Positions 8,974 through 19,800 of a DNA stretch of 64,000 nucleotides are shown here, one piece after another. Under the pieces are notes generated by a model. The model did not search any database. It was not told where the DNA came from and worked only from the letters and a program-made list of their open reading frames with translations. The stretch's first letter is position 1, and the number at the start of each line of letters is the position of its first letter. Origin of the DNA: CAYPTY01 sp964413935 (GTDB lineage Bacteria; Bacteroidota; Rhodothermia; Balneolales; Balneolaceae); contig CAYPTY010000015.1 in the NCBI GenBank assembly GCA_964413935.1, positions 1 to 64,000 on the forward strand, written 5' to 3'. The translations under genes and the position numbers were made by a program.

Positions 8974-10260
8974 TTAAGCGGTCCGCTTAATCACCATCAG
9001 CGTGATGTCATCGCTTTGGGTATGGCCTGAAGCATGGGCATTAACCGCATCCAGCAAGGCCTGCTGAATATCAGCCGCCGATTGATCCGCATGAGCTGTG
9101 ATCACCGCCAAAGTGCGTTCCAGCCCGAATTCCTCCTCATCCGCATTCATGGCTTCTGTGATTCCATCGGTATACAAAATCAGTACATCATCCACCTCTA
9201 TGTCGATCATGGCTGAATCGTAGGGAAACTCCTCCATCACCCCCAGAATCAAACCCGTGGATTCCAGCTGATTTTCAAGTTTAGCCTTTCGTAACAGAAT
9301 GGGCTGGTCGTGTCCGGCATTGCAGTATTTGATTTTATGCTCTTCCGGATTCAGTACTCCGTAAAACAGGGTGGCAAATCGGTGCGATTCTGTATTGTTA
9401 TACAGCAGCTTGTTGATATTCTGCACACAATTGGCACTCTCTACATTGATCAATGCCTGCGACCTGAGGGAAGCCTGAAGGCTCGACATCAGCAATGCAG
9501 CCGGCATGCCCTTCCCGGTGATATCTCCAATGCAGAATCCCCATTTGCTGTCCGGCAGTTCGATGTAATCATAATAATCACCACCCACCGCTTTAGCGGG
9601 AATATTGATGGCCGACATCTCATAACCTTCAATCAGTGGAGCCTGCTGGGGCAGCAAATTCATCTGAATACTCTTAGCCATTTTCATCTCTTCCTTCATG
9701 GAGAGATATTCCCGCTCCTCTTCATATAAACGGGCATTTTCAATAATCTGGGCCGACTGTGAAGCAATGATAGACAGCAGCTTGCGATCGTCATCGGTAA
9801 AATCCTGCCCACCCTTTTTGTTGAAGACCGCCAGATACCCAATCAGCTTGCCTTTGGCCTTTAGCGGTACGCCCAGGATGGAATGGAAAAAATCGTAGTG
9901 CACATCCGACAGGGTAAATCGCTCATCCTTGCGGATATCATTACTCATCAGCGGCTCTTTTTTGGTGAGCATCCATCCGGTGATCTGGCTGTCGAGGCGG
10001 ATGGGAACCCGTTCCATGGTCAGGTCCTGTTTTCGGATCATGGTCATGAACTGTTTGCCCTCTTCCTGTTCCGAGAGCAGGCTCACCGTACCCTCCTCCA
10101 CTTCGAGGTGTTTCATGCACTTCAGCACCACATGATCGATGATCTTTTCGACCGGCTGGGTTGTGCTGATGGTGGTGGCAATATCATTCAGAATTGAAAG
10201 CTCATTAACCGCCTGCTTCAGCCTGCGGTTTTCCTCCTCCAGTTTTTTACTGTCTTTCAT
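8974..10260 (-). CDS. GAF domain plus PP2C-type (RsbU/SpoIIE-like) serine phosphatase
   Basis: This 428-residue cytosolic protein starts with a coiled coil (about 1-30), followed by a GAF sensory domain (about 30-175) and a linker helix (180-200). The C-terminal PP2C phosphatase domain (200-428) shows the metal-binding motifs VGGDYYDYIEL, GDITGKGMPAALLMS, LYTDGITEAMN and SDDITLMVIK. Proteins of this build dephosphorylate anti-sigma-factor antagonists in partner-switching pathways. No STAS or HATPase anti-sigma partner is seen in this window. The gene is divergent from a Ser/Thr kinase 127 bases away, so the two may set opposing phosphorylation states, but this is inference from position. Confidence 0.9.
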   Translation of the reverse strand: MKDSKKLEEENRRLKQAVNELSILNDIATTISTTQPVEKIIDHVVLKCMKHLEVEEGTVSLLSEQEEGKQFMTMIRKQDLTMERVPIRLDSQITGWMLTKKEPLMSNDIRKDERFTLSDVHYDFFHSILGVPLKAKGKLIGYLAVFNKKGGQDFTDDDRKLLSIIASQSAQIIENARLYEEEREYLSMKEEMKMAKSIQMNLLPQQAPLIEGYEMSAINIPAKAVGGDYYDYIELPDSKWGFCIGDITGKGMPAALLMSSLQASLRSQALINVESANCVQNINKLLYNNTESHRFATLFYGVLNPEEHKIKYCNAGHDQPILLRKAKLENQLESTGLILGVMEEFPYDSAMIDIEVDDVLILYTDGITEAMNADEEEFGLERTLAVITAHADQSAADIQQALLDAVNAHASGHTQSDDITLMVIKRTA

Positions 10261-10387
10261 ATTCCTTTGGCCCGTCCGTATTGATGATCGATATAAGTTA
10301 ATGAATTGCCTGAATAATCATATTTATTACCTTACAGGCTGTTGAAAACAGATTTAATCAAATCAGATCTAATCCTCTTGGGCTACT

Positions 10388-12940
10388 ATGCTGGGAAAAA
10401 CCTTCCTACACTATAAAATTACCGTGAAACTGGGTTCCGGCGGCATGGGCGTGGTTTACCTGGCTGATGATCAGAAACTGAACCGACAGGTAGCCCTGAA
10501 ATTTCTTTCCAGCCATTTATCAGCCGAAGAAAGGGAAATTGAACGATTCCGCAATGAAGCCCGGACCGCCGCAGCACTCAATAATCCGAATATTGCTCAG
10601 ATCTATGCCATAGAGGAAGCAGAAGAACAGACCTTCATCGTAATGGAATATGTAGATGGAGTGGAGCTTAGAGATTATATACAAGACTCTGAACCTACGC
10701 TGGAGGATAAAGCTGAGATCGCCATCCGGGTAGCGGAAGGACTGAGAGCTGCACATGACAAGGATATTCTGCACCGGGATATCAAAAGCGGCAATATTAT
10801 GATCAACAATAAGGGCCGGGTAAAGATTATGGATTTTGGCCTTGCCCGCATTGCTGATTCGGCCCACATCACCAAAACCGGGCATCAATTGGGAACCACG
10901 GCTTATATGTCGCCCGAACAGCTGATGGGGATGGAAGCCGATTATAAAACGGATATCTGGTCATATGGAATCGTGCTTTATGAATTGTATACGGGGGAAA
11001 TGCCTTTTGATGGTTTGTATGAACAGGCCATCACTTATGCCATTCTGGATGAGGAGCCCAAATCACTGGATGAGTTTGAAAATATCCCGCCAAACATTCG
11101 GTCAGTTATTAATCGATGCCTCGAGAAAGATCCGGGCTCACGCTACGAATCCTTTGAGGAAATTCTGAATGACCTGCAGGATGAAGCTTTTAAGTACAAG
11201 AAGAAAAAGTCAGGAAAAAAGCGGAAAGGCCTTCCCGAATTAAATCCATTGATGCGTTACGGCATACCGGCTTTCATACTATTGATTGCTGCTACCCTGT
11301 TTTTTATGGAATCGGGTAGTGGTTTGATTCGGGCCGACAACAGCACCTCCAAACTGGCCATCATTCCCTTTACCAATATCGGGTCAGATGAAAGTAACCG
11401 GGTACTGCTGGATGGGGTTCTGGAAACCATGACCTCCAAGCTCTCCCAGATCGATAACTATCAGGAATCACTTTGGGTTATTCCATCCAGCGAAATTATC
11501 GCAAATGATATTCAAAGCGCCAGTCAGGCCAATAAACTGTTTAATGTAAATCTGGTGATAACAGGAAGCCTGCAGAATATTGGCGAACAGAAAAGGCTCA
11601 CCATCAACCTGGTAGATGCCAAAACCCTTAGACAAATTCGTTCAACGGTTATCGACATTTCGGATGCCAACCTATCCGGATTGCAAACGGAATCCGTTTT
11701 GCAGCTGATCGATTTACTTGAAATTGAAAACAGCCGGGAAATTGAACGCACCCTCACCGCCGGCACTTCTACTGAACCGGGAGCCAATGAATTCTACCTG
11801 AACGGACTGGGATATCTGCTCCGCTTCGGGCAGGGCAATAATCTGGATAATGCAATACAGCTGTTCAAACAGGCTGTAGAAGCCGATGATAATTATGCTC
11901 TGGCATACGCTGCACTGGGCGAAAGCTACTGGCTGAAATATGAAGACACAGACAACACCACCTACGTGGATTCTGCAAGAAAAAGCCTGGATCAGGCTAC
12001 GGCCATCGATGCCGACCTGACTGAAGTGAAACTAACCATGGCTTTGCTGAATCTGGGCACCGGAAATACATCGCTTGCCATAAAACTCTACAATGATGTT
12101 CTGGAACAGGATCCCCGAAATGACATCGCCATACGGGGACTGGGAGATGCTTATCAAAGCCAGCAAGACCTCGAAAAAGCAGAAGAATATTATAAACAAG
12201 CCATAGCCCTGAAGCCTGATTACTGGGGTGGTTACGAAAAACTGGGCAGTTTTTATATGAGCATCAGTGAATATGAAAAAGCACTGGAACCCTACCGACA
12301 GGTAATTCGGCTGACACCAAATAATCACATTGGTTATTCCAATCTGGGAGCCGCATTCTATTTCTTGAATAACTGGCCGCAGGCAGGTGAATATTTCAAA
12401 AGGTCCTTTGAGATTCAGCCTACCGAGAATGCAGCGTCCAATCTCGGAACGGTTTATTACATAGAGGGAAAATACGAGTTGGCAGCCGAACAGTACCGCA
12501 ATGCCCTGGAAATAAATCCGAACAATTACAGTATCTGGGGTAATCTGGCGTCCGTAAACGGGATAATGGGTAACACAGATAAAGAACAGGAATATTACCA
12601 ATCAGCCATTGATGCGGCGTTGAAGCAGCTGCAGGTAAATCCGGACGATATGAATACCACTATAGCCATTGGGACCTACTATTCCGATCTGGGAGACGAA
12701 AACAATGCCACCACCTATCTGGAGAAAGCGCTTGAACTGGGTTCTGATTACGGAAATATCGTTTTCAGGGCAGCCTCAGCCTACGAAAGACTAGGCCTCA
12801 GAGACCGGGCTATTGTGTTGATGGAGGATGCGCTTAACCTCGGTTTCCCACTGGTAAATATCATCAATCAGCCGGAACTGGAAGACCTGGTCAAAGACGA
12901 ACGATTCGCCGATGTCATCAGCCGAACTCAGAGTGATTAA
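10388..12940 (+). CDS. Membrane Ser/Thr protein kinase with TolB-like and TPR extracytoplasmic region
   Basis: An 850-residue Hanks-type kinase. The kinase domain (about 8-265) is complete: glycine loop GSGGMGVVYLAD, VALKFL lysine, HRDIKSGN catalytic loop, DFGLA, and the TTAYMSPEQ activation segment. A basic linker leads to one transmembrane helix (about 292-309). Outside the membrane is a domain resembling the TolB N-terminal or adenylate-cyclase-associated type (SKLAIIPFTNIGSDESNRVLLDG to about 440), then roughly ten TPR units (460-850) such as AYAALGESYW, GYSNLGAAFY and IWGNLASV. This layout is common in this phylum and suggests sensing by protein contact. It is divergent from a PP2C phosphatase. 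Two small secreted paralogs follow in the same direction. Confidence 0.9.
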   Translation: MLGKTFLHYKITVKLGSGGMGVVYLADDQKLNRQVALKFLSSHLSAEEREIERFRNEARTAAALNNPNIAQIYAIEEAEEQTFIVMEYVDGVELRDYIQDSEPTLEDKAEIAIRVAEGLRAAHDKDILHRDIKSGNIMINNKGRVKIMDFGLARIADSAHITKTGHQLGTTAYMSPEQLMGMEADYKTDIWSYGIVLYELYTGEMPFDGLYEQAITYAILDEEPKSLDEFENIPPNIRSVINRCLEKDPGSRYESFEEILNDLQDEAFKYKKKKSGKKRKGLPELNPLMRYGIPAFILLIAATLFFMESGSGLIRADNSTSKLAIIPFTNIGSDESNRVLLDGVLETMTSKLSQIDNYQESLWVIPSSEIIANDIQSASQANKLFNVNLVITGSLQNIGEQKRLTINLVDAKTLRQIRSTVIDISDANLSGLQTESVLQLIDLLEIENSREIERTLTAGTSTEPGANEFYLNGLGYLLRFGQGNNLDNAIQLFKQAVEADDNYALAYAALGESYWLKYEDTDNTTYVDSARKSLDQATAIDADLTEVKLTMALLNLGTGNTSLAIKLYNDVLEQDPRNDIAIRGLGDAYQSQQDLEKAEEYYKQAIALKPDYWGGYEKLGSFYMSISEYEKALEPYRQVIRLTPNNHIGYSNLGAAFYFLNNWPQAGEYFKRSFEIQPTENAASNLGTVYYIEGKYELAAEQYRNALEINPNNYSIWGNLASVNGIMGNTDKEQEYYQSAIDAALKQLQVNPDDMNTTIAIGTYYSDLGDENNATTYLEKALELGSDYGNIVFRAASAYERLGLRDRAIVLMEDALNLGFPLVNIINQPELEDLVKDERFADVISRTQSD

Positions 12941-13023
12941 AACAGACATCGTTAGGATTAATAATTGCTTTAGGCTAAATTAGAGCTGCTTTTGAACTTA
13001 CAACTAACGGGGAATCCAATATT

Positions 13024-13467
13024 ATGGGTAAAAGAATACTGAGCCTTTCAACAGCTCTTGTACTTATGTTTGTAGCCGTGGGTGCTATGCACATTTCTGA
13101 AACATCAGATAAAAGCATGGCCAAGATTAAATACTCGGTGAAAAAAATGGGTGACAAATGGAAAGTGGTTGATGAAAGAAACCGCCCCCAACCTATTCGG
13201 GCTAAGGCTAAAGATGATATTGAATGGAGAGCCGAAGGCTCAGATATGGTTTTTCAGTTTCCAGCTGAATTAGGGCCTTACATGCAGGTACAGGAAGGTG
13301 AATATGATGGCGATAATTTCGTTGCTACGGTTAAGGACAAAAAGAAAATACGATTCAGAGTTAAAGACAACGCACCAGTGGGAGAGTATACCTACTCTGT
13401 ATATGTTAAAAAGGGTGATACTTATGCTGAGGGTTCTTCACCTCCGGTCATCATTATTGGAAACTGA
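13024..13467 (+). CDS. Small exported protein, EGSSPPVII family (tandem copy 1)
   Basis: A 147-residue protein with an N-terminal hydrophobic segment (about 5-22) and no lipobox Cys, so it is exported or membrane-anchored. The mature part has KKMGDKWKVVDE, DDIEWRAEGSDMVFQFP and ends YAEGSSPPVIIIGN. The pattern of strands, with an early DxIxW strand and FQFP, recalls the cupredoxin-like beta-sandwich, but no copper ligand set (Cys/Met/two His) is present. A GGGGAA ribosome binding site precedes the ATG. The next gene, 29 bases downstream, is a paralog. The gene follows the membrane kinase by 83 bases with no visible terminator between. Function unknown. Confidence 0.75.
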   Translation: MGKRILSLSTALVLMFVAVGAMHISETSDKSMAKIKYSVKKMGDKWKVVDERNRPQPIRAKAKDDIEWRAEGSDMVFQFPAELGPYMQVQEGEYDGDNFVATVKDKKKIRFRVKDNAPVGEYTYSVYVKKGDTYAEGSSPPVIIIGN

Positions 13468-13496
13468 TTTATACTAACTGAAAACAGCTTATAAAG

Positions 13497-13955
13497 ATGA
13501 AAGTAAGATCAATTTCACTTATAGCAGGAATACTTATAGCTGCTATGTTCATTTCCTGTGAATCAGCTGAGAAAGAACCTGAGGCTCCTCTGCTTATTCG
13601 TAAAGGGAAAGAAATCGATTTCAATATCAAGAAAGTGCAGAAACGCTGGCTTGTCACAAAACCTCAGTCCAATAATCCGACAAAAATTGAAGCCGCAAGA
13701 AATGATACCATTGTCTGGAGAGCACAGGGATCAGAAATGCAGTTTCAGTTTCCAGATACTATTGGCACCTACTTTACTGACCTGGATAGTGATACCACTG
13801 GAGGTAAATACTTTGTTAATGTCAAAAACGGAAAAACACTCAGACTGAAGGTAAAATCAGCAGCACCTGACACCACACTGATTTACTCAGTATTAGTAAA
13901 AAAAGATTGTGTGTTCGCTGAGGGTTCTTCTCCCCCGGTCATAATCATCAGGTAA
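13497..13955 (+). CDS. Small lipoprotein, EGSSPPVII family (tandem copy 2)
   Basis: A 152-residue paralog of the preceding gene, this time with a lipobox (MFISC, Cys about 20). Aligned blocks are KKVQKRWLVTK, DTIVWRAQGSEMQFQFP and FAEGSSPPVIIIR at the extreme C-terminus. The conserved C-terminal EGSSPPVII suggests a functional tail, not just a structural one. One soluble-type and one lipid-anchored copy in tandem point to a paired envelope role. A terminator follows at 13976-13998. Function unknown; membership of the same family as the upstream neighbour is certain from the alignment. Confidence 0.75.
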   Translation: MKVRSISLIAGILIAAMFISCESAEKEPEAPLLIRKGKEIDFNIKKVQKRWLVTKPQSNNPTKIEAARNDTIVWRAQGSEMQFQFPDTIGTYFTDLDSDTTGGKYFVNVKNGKTLRLKVKSAAPDTTLIYSVLVKKDCVFAEGSSPPVIIIR

Positions 13956-13975
13956 ACAAACTGATTTATCATCAT

Positions 13976-14001
13976 AAAGCCCCGTACTCCGGGGCTTTTT
14001 T
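13976..14001. terminator. Bidirectional Rho-independent terminator
   Basis: Arms 13976-13984 and 13990-13998 pair perfectly (AAAGCCCCG with its complement) around a five-base loop, flanked by T-rich sequence on the plus side and, less strongly, on the minus side. It lies between two convergent genes and overlaps the last codon of the minus-strand foldase gene. Confidence 0.8.
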
Positions 14002-15760
14002 ATTGGGCTGCTTTTCTCTTTTCAGCTTTGGCCTGTTCCAGCTCATAGAGTTCATCAAAAAGCGCAGTATCTATTTCGATGTCGGCCTGTTCACGAAGGG
14101 TTTTGATGCGTTCATTCACCGCCTGAAAAGCCTTATAGCGGTTTTGCACATCCACCTTTGTGAGGCTCTGCTCATCTCCTCGTAGAATCTCTCTTTCCTG
14201 TACATTCAATACCAACCAGCCTTCCTGCCCTGAAAATGCGGCAAGGGGCTGATCCAGCAGGGCATCTCTTAACAGTGAGTAATTCGGTTCCCACTCTGAC
14301 ACCCTTTGTTTCTTGAATACCGCATAACCTTTCAGGCTTTCGGGTTGCACTTCCCCTGAATTGATTCTGTTTTTAAGCTTCAGTGCTTCCTGTGAACCCG
14401 AAACGGGAACAAACCAATAATCCGCTACCAGAATCATCTCCGGATTACGGATCAAACGATCCCGGAAATCACTGGGTACGTTTACTGACTGAGTGTCCTG
14501 AATGGCCTTTGCAATCAGGTCATTCATTCTGAGGCTGCTCAGAAGGTCATATCCTTTCTTCTGCACCTGCTTTTCCACAAAGTCGTTTTCTTCATAACCG
14601 GCTTCCTCAGCCAGCTCATAAAACACTTCATTCCTCAGTGCCCGACCGATGGATGCTCCGGTATTGGTCTTGGATTCGGCAAAAGGCAGGTACGCCAGCC
14701 ATTCCTGATAATCCTGAAAAGTAAATTCTTTGTTTTCTCCGTTGAGCGTATAGGTAGCCAGAACCACATCGTTTTCAAAGTCCACGCCTAGCCTGTTTGC
14801 TTTGGAATCGGTCCAGATTTCCTCACCTCCCCGCCGGGTTGCCTCAGGTCTAAGCTCTGGCTGATCATCTGCCAGAGCCTGAATCTTCTCCCTCAGCTTC
14901 AGAATCTGCGGGGAATTCACTTTCACGTCCAGACCCGACATCAGTTCATATACATAATCGTTGCCGGATAAGCTCTGCTGACGTAATCTAAGCTGACTTG
15001 TGGTGCCCTCAATTCTTGCCTGAAATTCATCCTCTGCAAGAATTGCGGGGAATGTGATATAGTCTACATATACAATATGATACCCGTATCGGGTCCGGAT
15101 GGGCTCAGAAAATTCGCCCTGATTTAGTGAATAGGCGGTTTCAGCGAATTTATCATCCGCACCGAAGTAACTGATGTGACCCAGATAACCGGCAAGGGAA
15201 TCATATTCGGCCGTATTGTAAAAGCGGTTGGCCACATCCACAAAATCGTCTCCCTGTTTAAGCTGTTCATAAGGTACGACCAGGTCCTCCGGTTTTCTGG
15301 CATACAGATGCCGTACGTACACTTTGCGCTTTTTCTTTGCAAAAGCCAGCCTCAGTTCTTCTTCGGTGGGTGCGTCCAACCGTTCATTCATTTCATCCAC
15401 AAAGTAGACGTCTGTCATGGTTTTTTGTTTATGGATGCGAATACCTCGTTGATAGGCCTCATTAGCAGTGAAACCGCTGTCTGCTGCGTCCTGAGCCAGC
15501 AGCAGCTCATCAATCCATTGATTCAGGTAAGCGTAGCGTTCCTCGCGCGTGTCATTGCGCCCGGTGTTGATGAGGTGGCGGATATACTTTTGTTCGAAGT
15601 CAAAGACATTCATTTCGATGTCGTTGACACTGAACAGAATCTGTTCATCCGGATCATTCTGTTCGGTTGAACAGGCATTCAGAAGAAGTGTACAAAGTAT
15701 CAGGAATAAAAAAGGCCGCTTTGAGTTGAAGCAGCCTTCCTGATTGTAAAGCATTTTCAT
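14000..15760 (-). CDS. Parvulin-type peptidylprolyl isomerase lipoprotein (SurA/PrsA-like)
   Basis: A 586-residue protein with a hydrophobic leader and lipobox (LLNAC, Cys about 30), placing it at a periplasmic face. Residues about 145-240 form a PpiC/parvulin domain: VYVRHLYARKPED, FVDVANRF, LGHISYF, and the end GEFSEPIRTRYGYHIVYVDYI. The flanking helical segments resemble the chaperone domains of SurA-like foldases. Its ATG abuts the TAA of the PorV-family gene (TAAATG), so the two are translated together. Being the last gene of a TonB receptor/secreted-protein/PorV operon, it may help fold those outer membrane or secreted products. Confidence 0.85.
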   Translation of the reverse strand: MKMLYNQEGCFNSKRPFLFLILCTLLLNACSTEQNDPDEQILFSVNDIEMNVFDFEQKYIRHLINTGRNDTREERYAYLNQWIDELLLAQDAADSGFTANEAYQRGIRIHKQKTMTDVYFVDEMNERLDAPTEEELRLAFAKKKRKVYVRHLYARKPEDLVVPYEQLKQGDDFVDVANRFYNTAEYDSLAGYLGHISYFGADDKFAETAYSLNQGEFSEPIRTRYGYHIVYVDYITFPAILAEDEFQARIEGTTSQLRLRQQSLSGNDYVYELMSGLDVKVNSPQILKLREKIQALADDQPELRPEATRRGGEEIWTDSKANRLGVDFENDVVLATYTLNGENKEFTFQDYQEWLAYLPFAESKTNTGASIGRALRNEVFYELAEEAGYEENDFVEKQVQKKGYDLLSSLRMNDLIAKAIQDTQSVNVPSDFRDRLIRNPEMILVADYWFVPVSGSQEALKLKNRINSGEVQPESLKGYAVFKKQRVSEWEPNYSLLRDALLDQPLAAFSGQEGWLVLNVQEREILRGDEQSLTKVDVQNRYKAFQAVNERIKTLREQADIEIDTALFDELYELEQAKAEKRKAAQ

Positions 15761-16816
15761 TTAGAAGTATAACTTTAAATCAAGCAGAGTTGTGGTTCCC
15801 AGATATTCGAAAGGAACCTGAGCAAAATCAAATACAATAAATGTGGTTTCTCCGGTTCGGAGAGTAATACCGGCACCATAGGTCAGGTGGGCATCAATTT
15901 CATCACCCAGCAGAAAATCCCTGTAACCGGCCCGCATATGGAATTCAACCGTTTTGGTTTTGTAGGAAAGCTGAGTTCCGTTATCCAGGTTCAGGTTATT
16001 ATCATTGGTCTGCTGAATTTCAGAAATGAGCAGCCACTCATAATTTTCCATCTTCACAGCCGGAACAGCCACCCCGAATTTGAAGGATAACGGAAGATCC
16101 CACTCTTCTGTAAAAAGATTGGCCGGTACGTTGGTGTTATTCCCGTCCGAGGTCGGATCGATGTCTACAATCAGTCTGGAGTTGATACCGTCCATACTCA
16201 TGGTACCCCCGAAGTTACTGATGGTGGCCGCCAGTCTTGCTCCATTCAGATATTCGGTTTTAAGCAGAAAACCAAAATCGAAGGCAAAGGTCTCGGCACG
16301 CATATCATAAATACGCTGCTGCACGAATTTTGTGGTTACACCAAAGTAAAAGTTCTCAGCCAGATTTTGTGCATAAGTAGCACCTATACTCAGGTCATAG
16401 GCACCAAAACTGGCACCGGTACCCTCCGGTTCGGAAACCGTACGCACGATCTGCCTGCCATAATCCACCAGATTAGCCCCGATTCCAAGGTTTTTACCCT
16501 CACCAATCGGAACAACGATCCCGGTTGCATAGGCTTCCACACCAACAAACAATTCATGCACATTAAACATGGCGGAAATGCCGCTTCCGTATCCCTGGTC
16601 AACGGCAATAGTTGCAGGATTCCAGAAAAGTCCTTCTGCACCAGAGCTGGTTACACTGTTGGCATTTCCCAGAGCCTGACCTTTTGCGCCTACACCCATC
16701 GTCAGGAAAGGTGCAGCCGTGGTTCCGACCCTGCTTTGTGCTACCGAGAGTGATGTTGCAGCCAGCACAATAATAGCTGCAAGCAGTGTATATCGTTTTT
16801 TCATCTTACTTAACAT
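15761..16816 (-). CDS. PorV/PorQ-family outer membrane beta-barrel
   Basis: The 351-residue protein has a signal peptide (cleavage near SVAQ, residue 27) and the family N-terminus AAPFLTMGVGAKGQALGNAN followed by EGLFWNPATIA, then amphipathic beta strands to a C-terminal aromatic (LKLYF). This is the PorV/PorQ (UPF0164-like) family; PorV shuttles T9SS C-terminal domains to the sortase. The gene lies 13 bases after a 1,130-residue secreted protein with a T9SS-like tail, which suggests a dedicated partner. An internal Met at residue 5 could be the true start. A second family member is at 60617-61636. Confidence 0.85.
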   Translation of the reverse strand: MLSKMKKRYTLLAAIIVLAATSLSVAQSRVGTTAAPFLTMGVGAKGQALGNANSVTSSGAEGLFWNPATIAVDQGYGSGISAMFNVHELFVGVEAYATGIVVPIGEGKNLGIGANLVDYGRQIVRTVSEPEGTGASFGAYDLSIGATYAQNLAENFYFGVTTKFVQQRIYDMRAETFAFDFGFLLKTEYLNGARLAATISNFGGTMSMDGINSRLIVDIDPTSDGNNTNVPANLFTEEWDLPLSFKFGVAVPAVKMENYEWLLISEIQQTNDNNLNLDNGTQLSYKTKTVEFHMRAGYRDFLLGDEIDAHLTYGAGITLRTGETTFIVFDFAQVPFEYLGTTTLLDLKLYF

Positions 16817-16829
16817 CTGACCACATCCC

Positions 16830-19800
16830 CTATTTTATAATCGCAAATTTGTCTGTGTACTCACCTACGCCGGGAGCATCTACATGGTAGAAATACACCC
16901 CGAATGCTATATCCTCATTGTTATCTGATTGCAGATCCCAGGATACGGCACCTTCAGTAAGACCGCCGTCATGGTTGATGGTTTTAATCAATTCACCACG
17001 GATATTGAAAATCCGGATGGTACAGGTCTGAGGCACATTGAAGAAATAGATCTTTCTTTCACCTCTACCCACCTGATCCCTGTTCTGTGCCCGCTCCCAG
17101 TCAGCTGCAGCGATATACGGATTCGGAACCACATAAATATTTTCCAGTTGCTGGCTGGCCAGTTCATTATCGACCTGGGCATCAATCACGCCAAATTCGA
17201 AGAAGTCACCACTGCCAAAAGAGCGCGTACTGGAAATCCGTATTTTATTTCCCGGGTCCGGTGGATTGACACCCGCTCCTAAGAAGGTTATCACGTAACG
17301 TTGTCTCCAGCGGCGGCCATCCGGATCAGCAATATAAAGTTCATCTGGCCGACTAAGCACGCCATCCTGATCCACATCCACCACAAAAATTCCCGCAGGT
17401 TGATCCAGGCTCAGGTTTCTTGCAAAGACCGGTATGTCGATACGATCAAAAGTTGCCCCCAAAACACGTGGCGGGGTATAGATTGAATCGGCAGGATCCA
17501 CGAAAAGCAGCTCGTAATCATAATTACTGTTTGTGGCTACACCGGATGAATTCTTCTCAATGTCTACAATCCAGTCCGTATCCACATTATCCAGGTTGAT
17601 GGGATCGTTGCTGAATATTTCATTTTCACTGCCCTCGTTTCCGATATAACCGGTTCGGTCTTCGTTAATATCGGCAGGAGGATCATTAAAGAGCTCTACG
17701 GAAAAACCATCCACAATGGGTGTGAAGTTCTGGAAAGGACTTCTTGGGATCAGGGTATCCGAATTGGTCAGCTCAATCATTTCATACTCTGTGGTCACAT
17801 AAAAATCTGCATTGGTCACTGTGGAGTCGAAAAAGTTGATTCGGTATTGTTTGGTTTCATCCAGTTCTTCACGAATAGAAACACTCACAGCCGCTCCGCC
17901 GGTTGCATTACCACCGGTAACCTGAGAAAGATCGACTGTAGCCCCTCCCTGTCTGAAACCAGCAGGGGATGTTAATGGAGTTACCACTTTAGCATTGATG
18001 GATGTACCAGTAACCTGCCCGGACAGATCCACACTGATGTTAAAGACATTTTCCTGCGGATCGATACCAGCAGCACCTGATCCGGCTGGAGGAATAAACC
18101 CTCTGTCATAGGCTACCAAGGCATAATAATAGGTTTTACCATTCAGCACATCCGTATCCACATAGTTGAACTGCAGTCCGGTATCATCACCCAGATTATA
18201 TACTGCCCTGCCATCCAGTACGGTTACCGGACCATTGATGCCGTTATCCAGGTCAAACTGCGCGATGGGCTCATAAAAGGTTGGAGTACCGTTCACGTCC
18301 GAAATGGTTCTGGCATCGGAGAGAATATTGTTGGTTCCCTTGTAAAGCTTATACCCTTCGAAGTCGAATTCCTGTGTAAAGCGGTCAAACGAATCGATGG
18401 AAATATCATCCCAGGATAATGTTACCCTGCGGTCGCCAGCTGCAGCTGATAGGGTAGGAACAATCGGCGGCTGAGCGAAGTTATAATCTGCGTTATAGAT
18501 AGCCTGTACCGTACGACGGTTGCGGAAGAAGTCGCCCTCATCATCCCCGAAAATCCATGCGGTAGAGAAAAAGTCTGTTTCCTCCGGAAGAAGCTGTACC
18601 GGGCCTGACATAAAGAGGGCGAAAGGTTCATCATTTACCACATCGTTTATATCAATTACGTCAGATCCGAGTGGGAATTCACTAATCAGAATGCGGTCAA
18701 ACAACCAGGTATCCAGACGAAGGTTATCCCCGCTTTCATAAAACGGACGGGTGTTCAGGTCAAAACCCCGAAGACCGATCTGATCCGATTCATCCACATC
18801 CAGCTCATTGTAATTCGGTTCACCCTGAGTTGGAATACCGTCACCTTCACCCTCATCAGGTCCAAGATAGCCAAGGTCGAAGGTACCCAGACCATCACGA
18901 CCCACGTCGTTGTTCAGGGTCTCACCATCTTCGCGGATTCCGTTGCCGTTGATGTCATTAAATCCAACCCAGTCCAGGTTTTCATCCGTGGTGTACCAGA
19001 TACCCGCCTGATATGCGGGGCGTTCTGTAACAGGTCCGTAGAAATTCTCAAAATCAGATACTGCGTATGTAGAGTTCACATAATTTTCGATTTCACCGCC
19101 TACCAGCAGCAGATAATTCTCATCGAAGCGGGATTCGTCAGTAATACCATCCTGGTCATTGTCTAAACCATCATCATCATTGGCAGGCGATTCCAGGAAG
19201 GCAAAACCCGTGTAACCGGTCGCATACGTTCCGCCACCGGTAGTTGGCGTACCTATACCATTGGTATCCCAGCCGTATACCACGTCAAGAATAGGATCAT
19301 AGGAGGCATTATCATCGATTTCCTCATTACCTATACCGTAATCGACAATCTGTACGAAATAAAGATCACGATGCGGGAATTCGCCCTGATTGGTGATACG
19401 ATAGAGCAGGAACATGGTATCCTCAGCCAATACGTTGGCCCATTGAAGAATACGCACGGAGGTCTGTGTTCCGAGTCCACCCATGGTTGAATCTGATGGA
19501 GACGGGTAAAAGACTCCGAATTCACTGTATGGATTACCATTATCTCTCAAACCATATTCAAAGTCAGAGAAATCATCCATCACATAATAGGACTCAAGGT
19601 CAGCATTTAGCACCCCGCGGCCAAAAAGCCCGTTCCAGCTACCGGCCCAACCGAAAATTTCTTCATTGATACGATCCGGCCAGAAATCAGGCCATGAGGT
19701 AGGATCATCGCTCAGTGCAGGCGTGGGTGAAGCCTGGCCCGTGACAGGATCTACCCGATCCGGATTATTGAAGCCTGGTAATGGAAGCCAGCCCCAGAGT

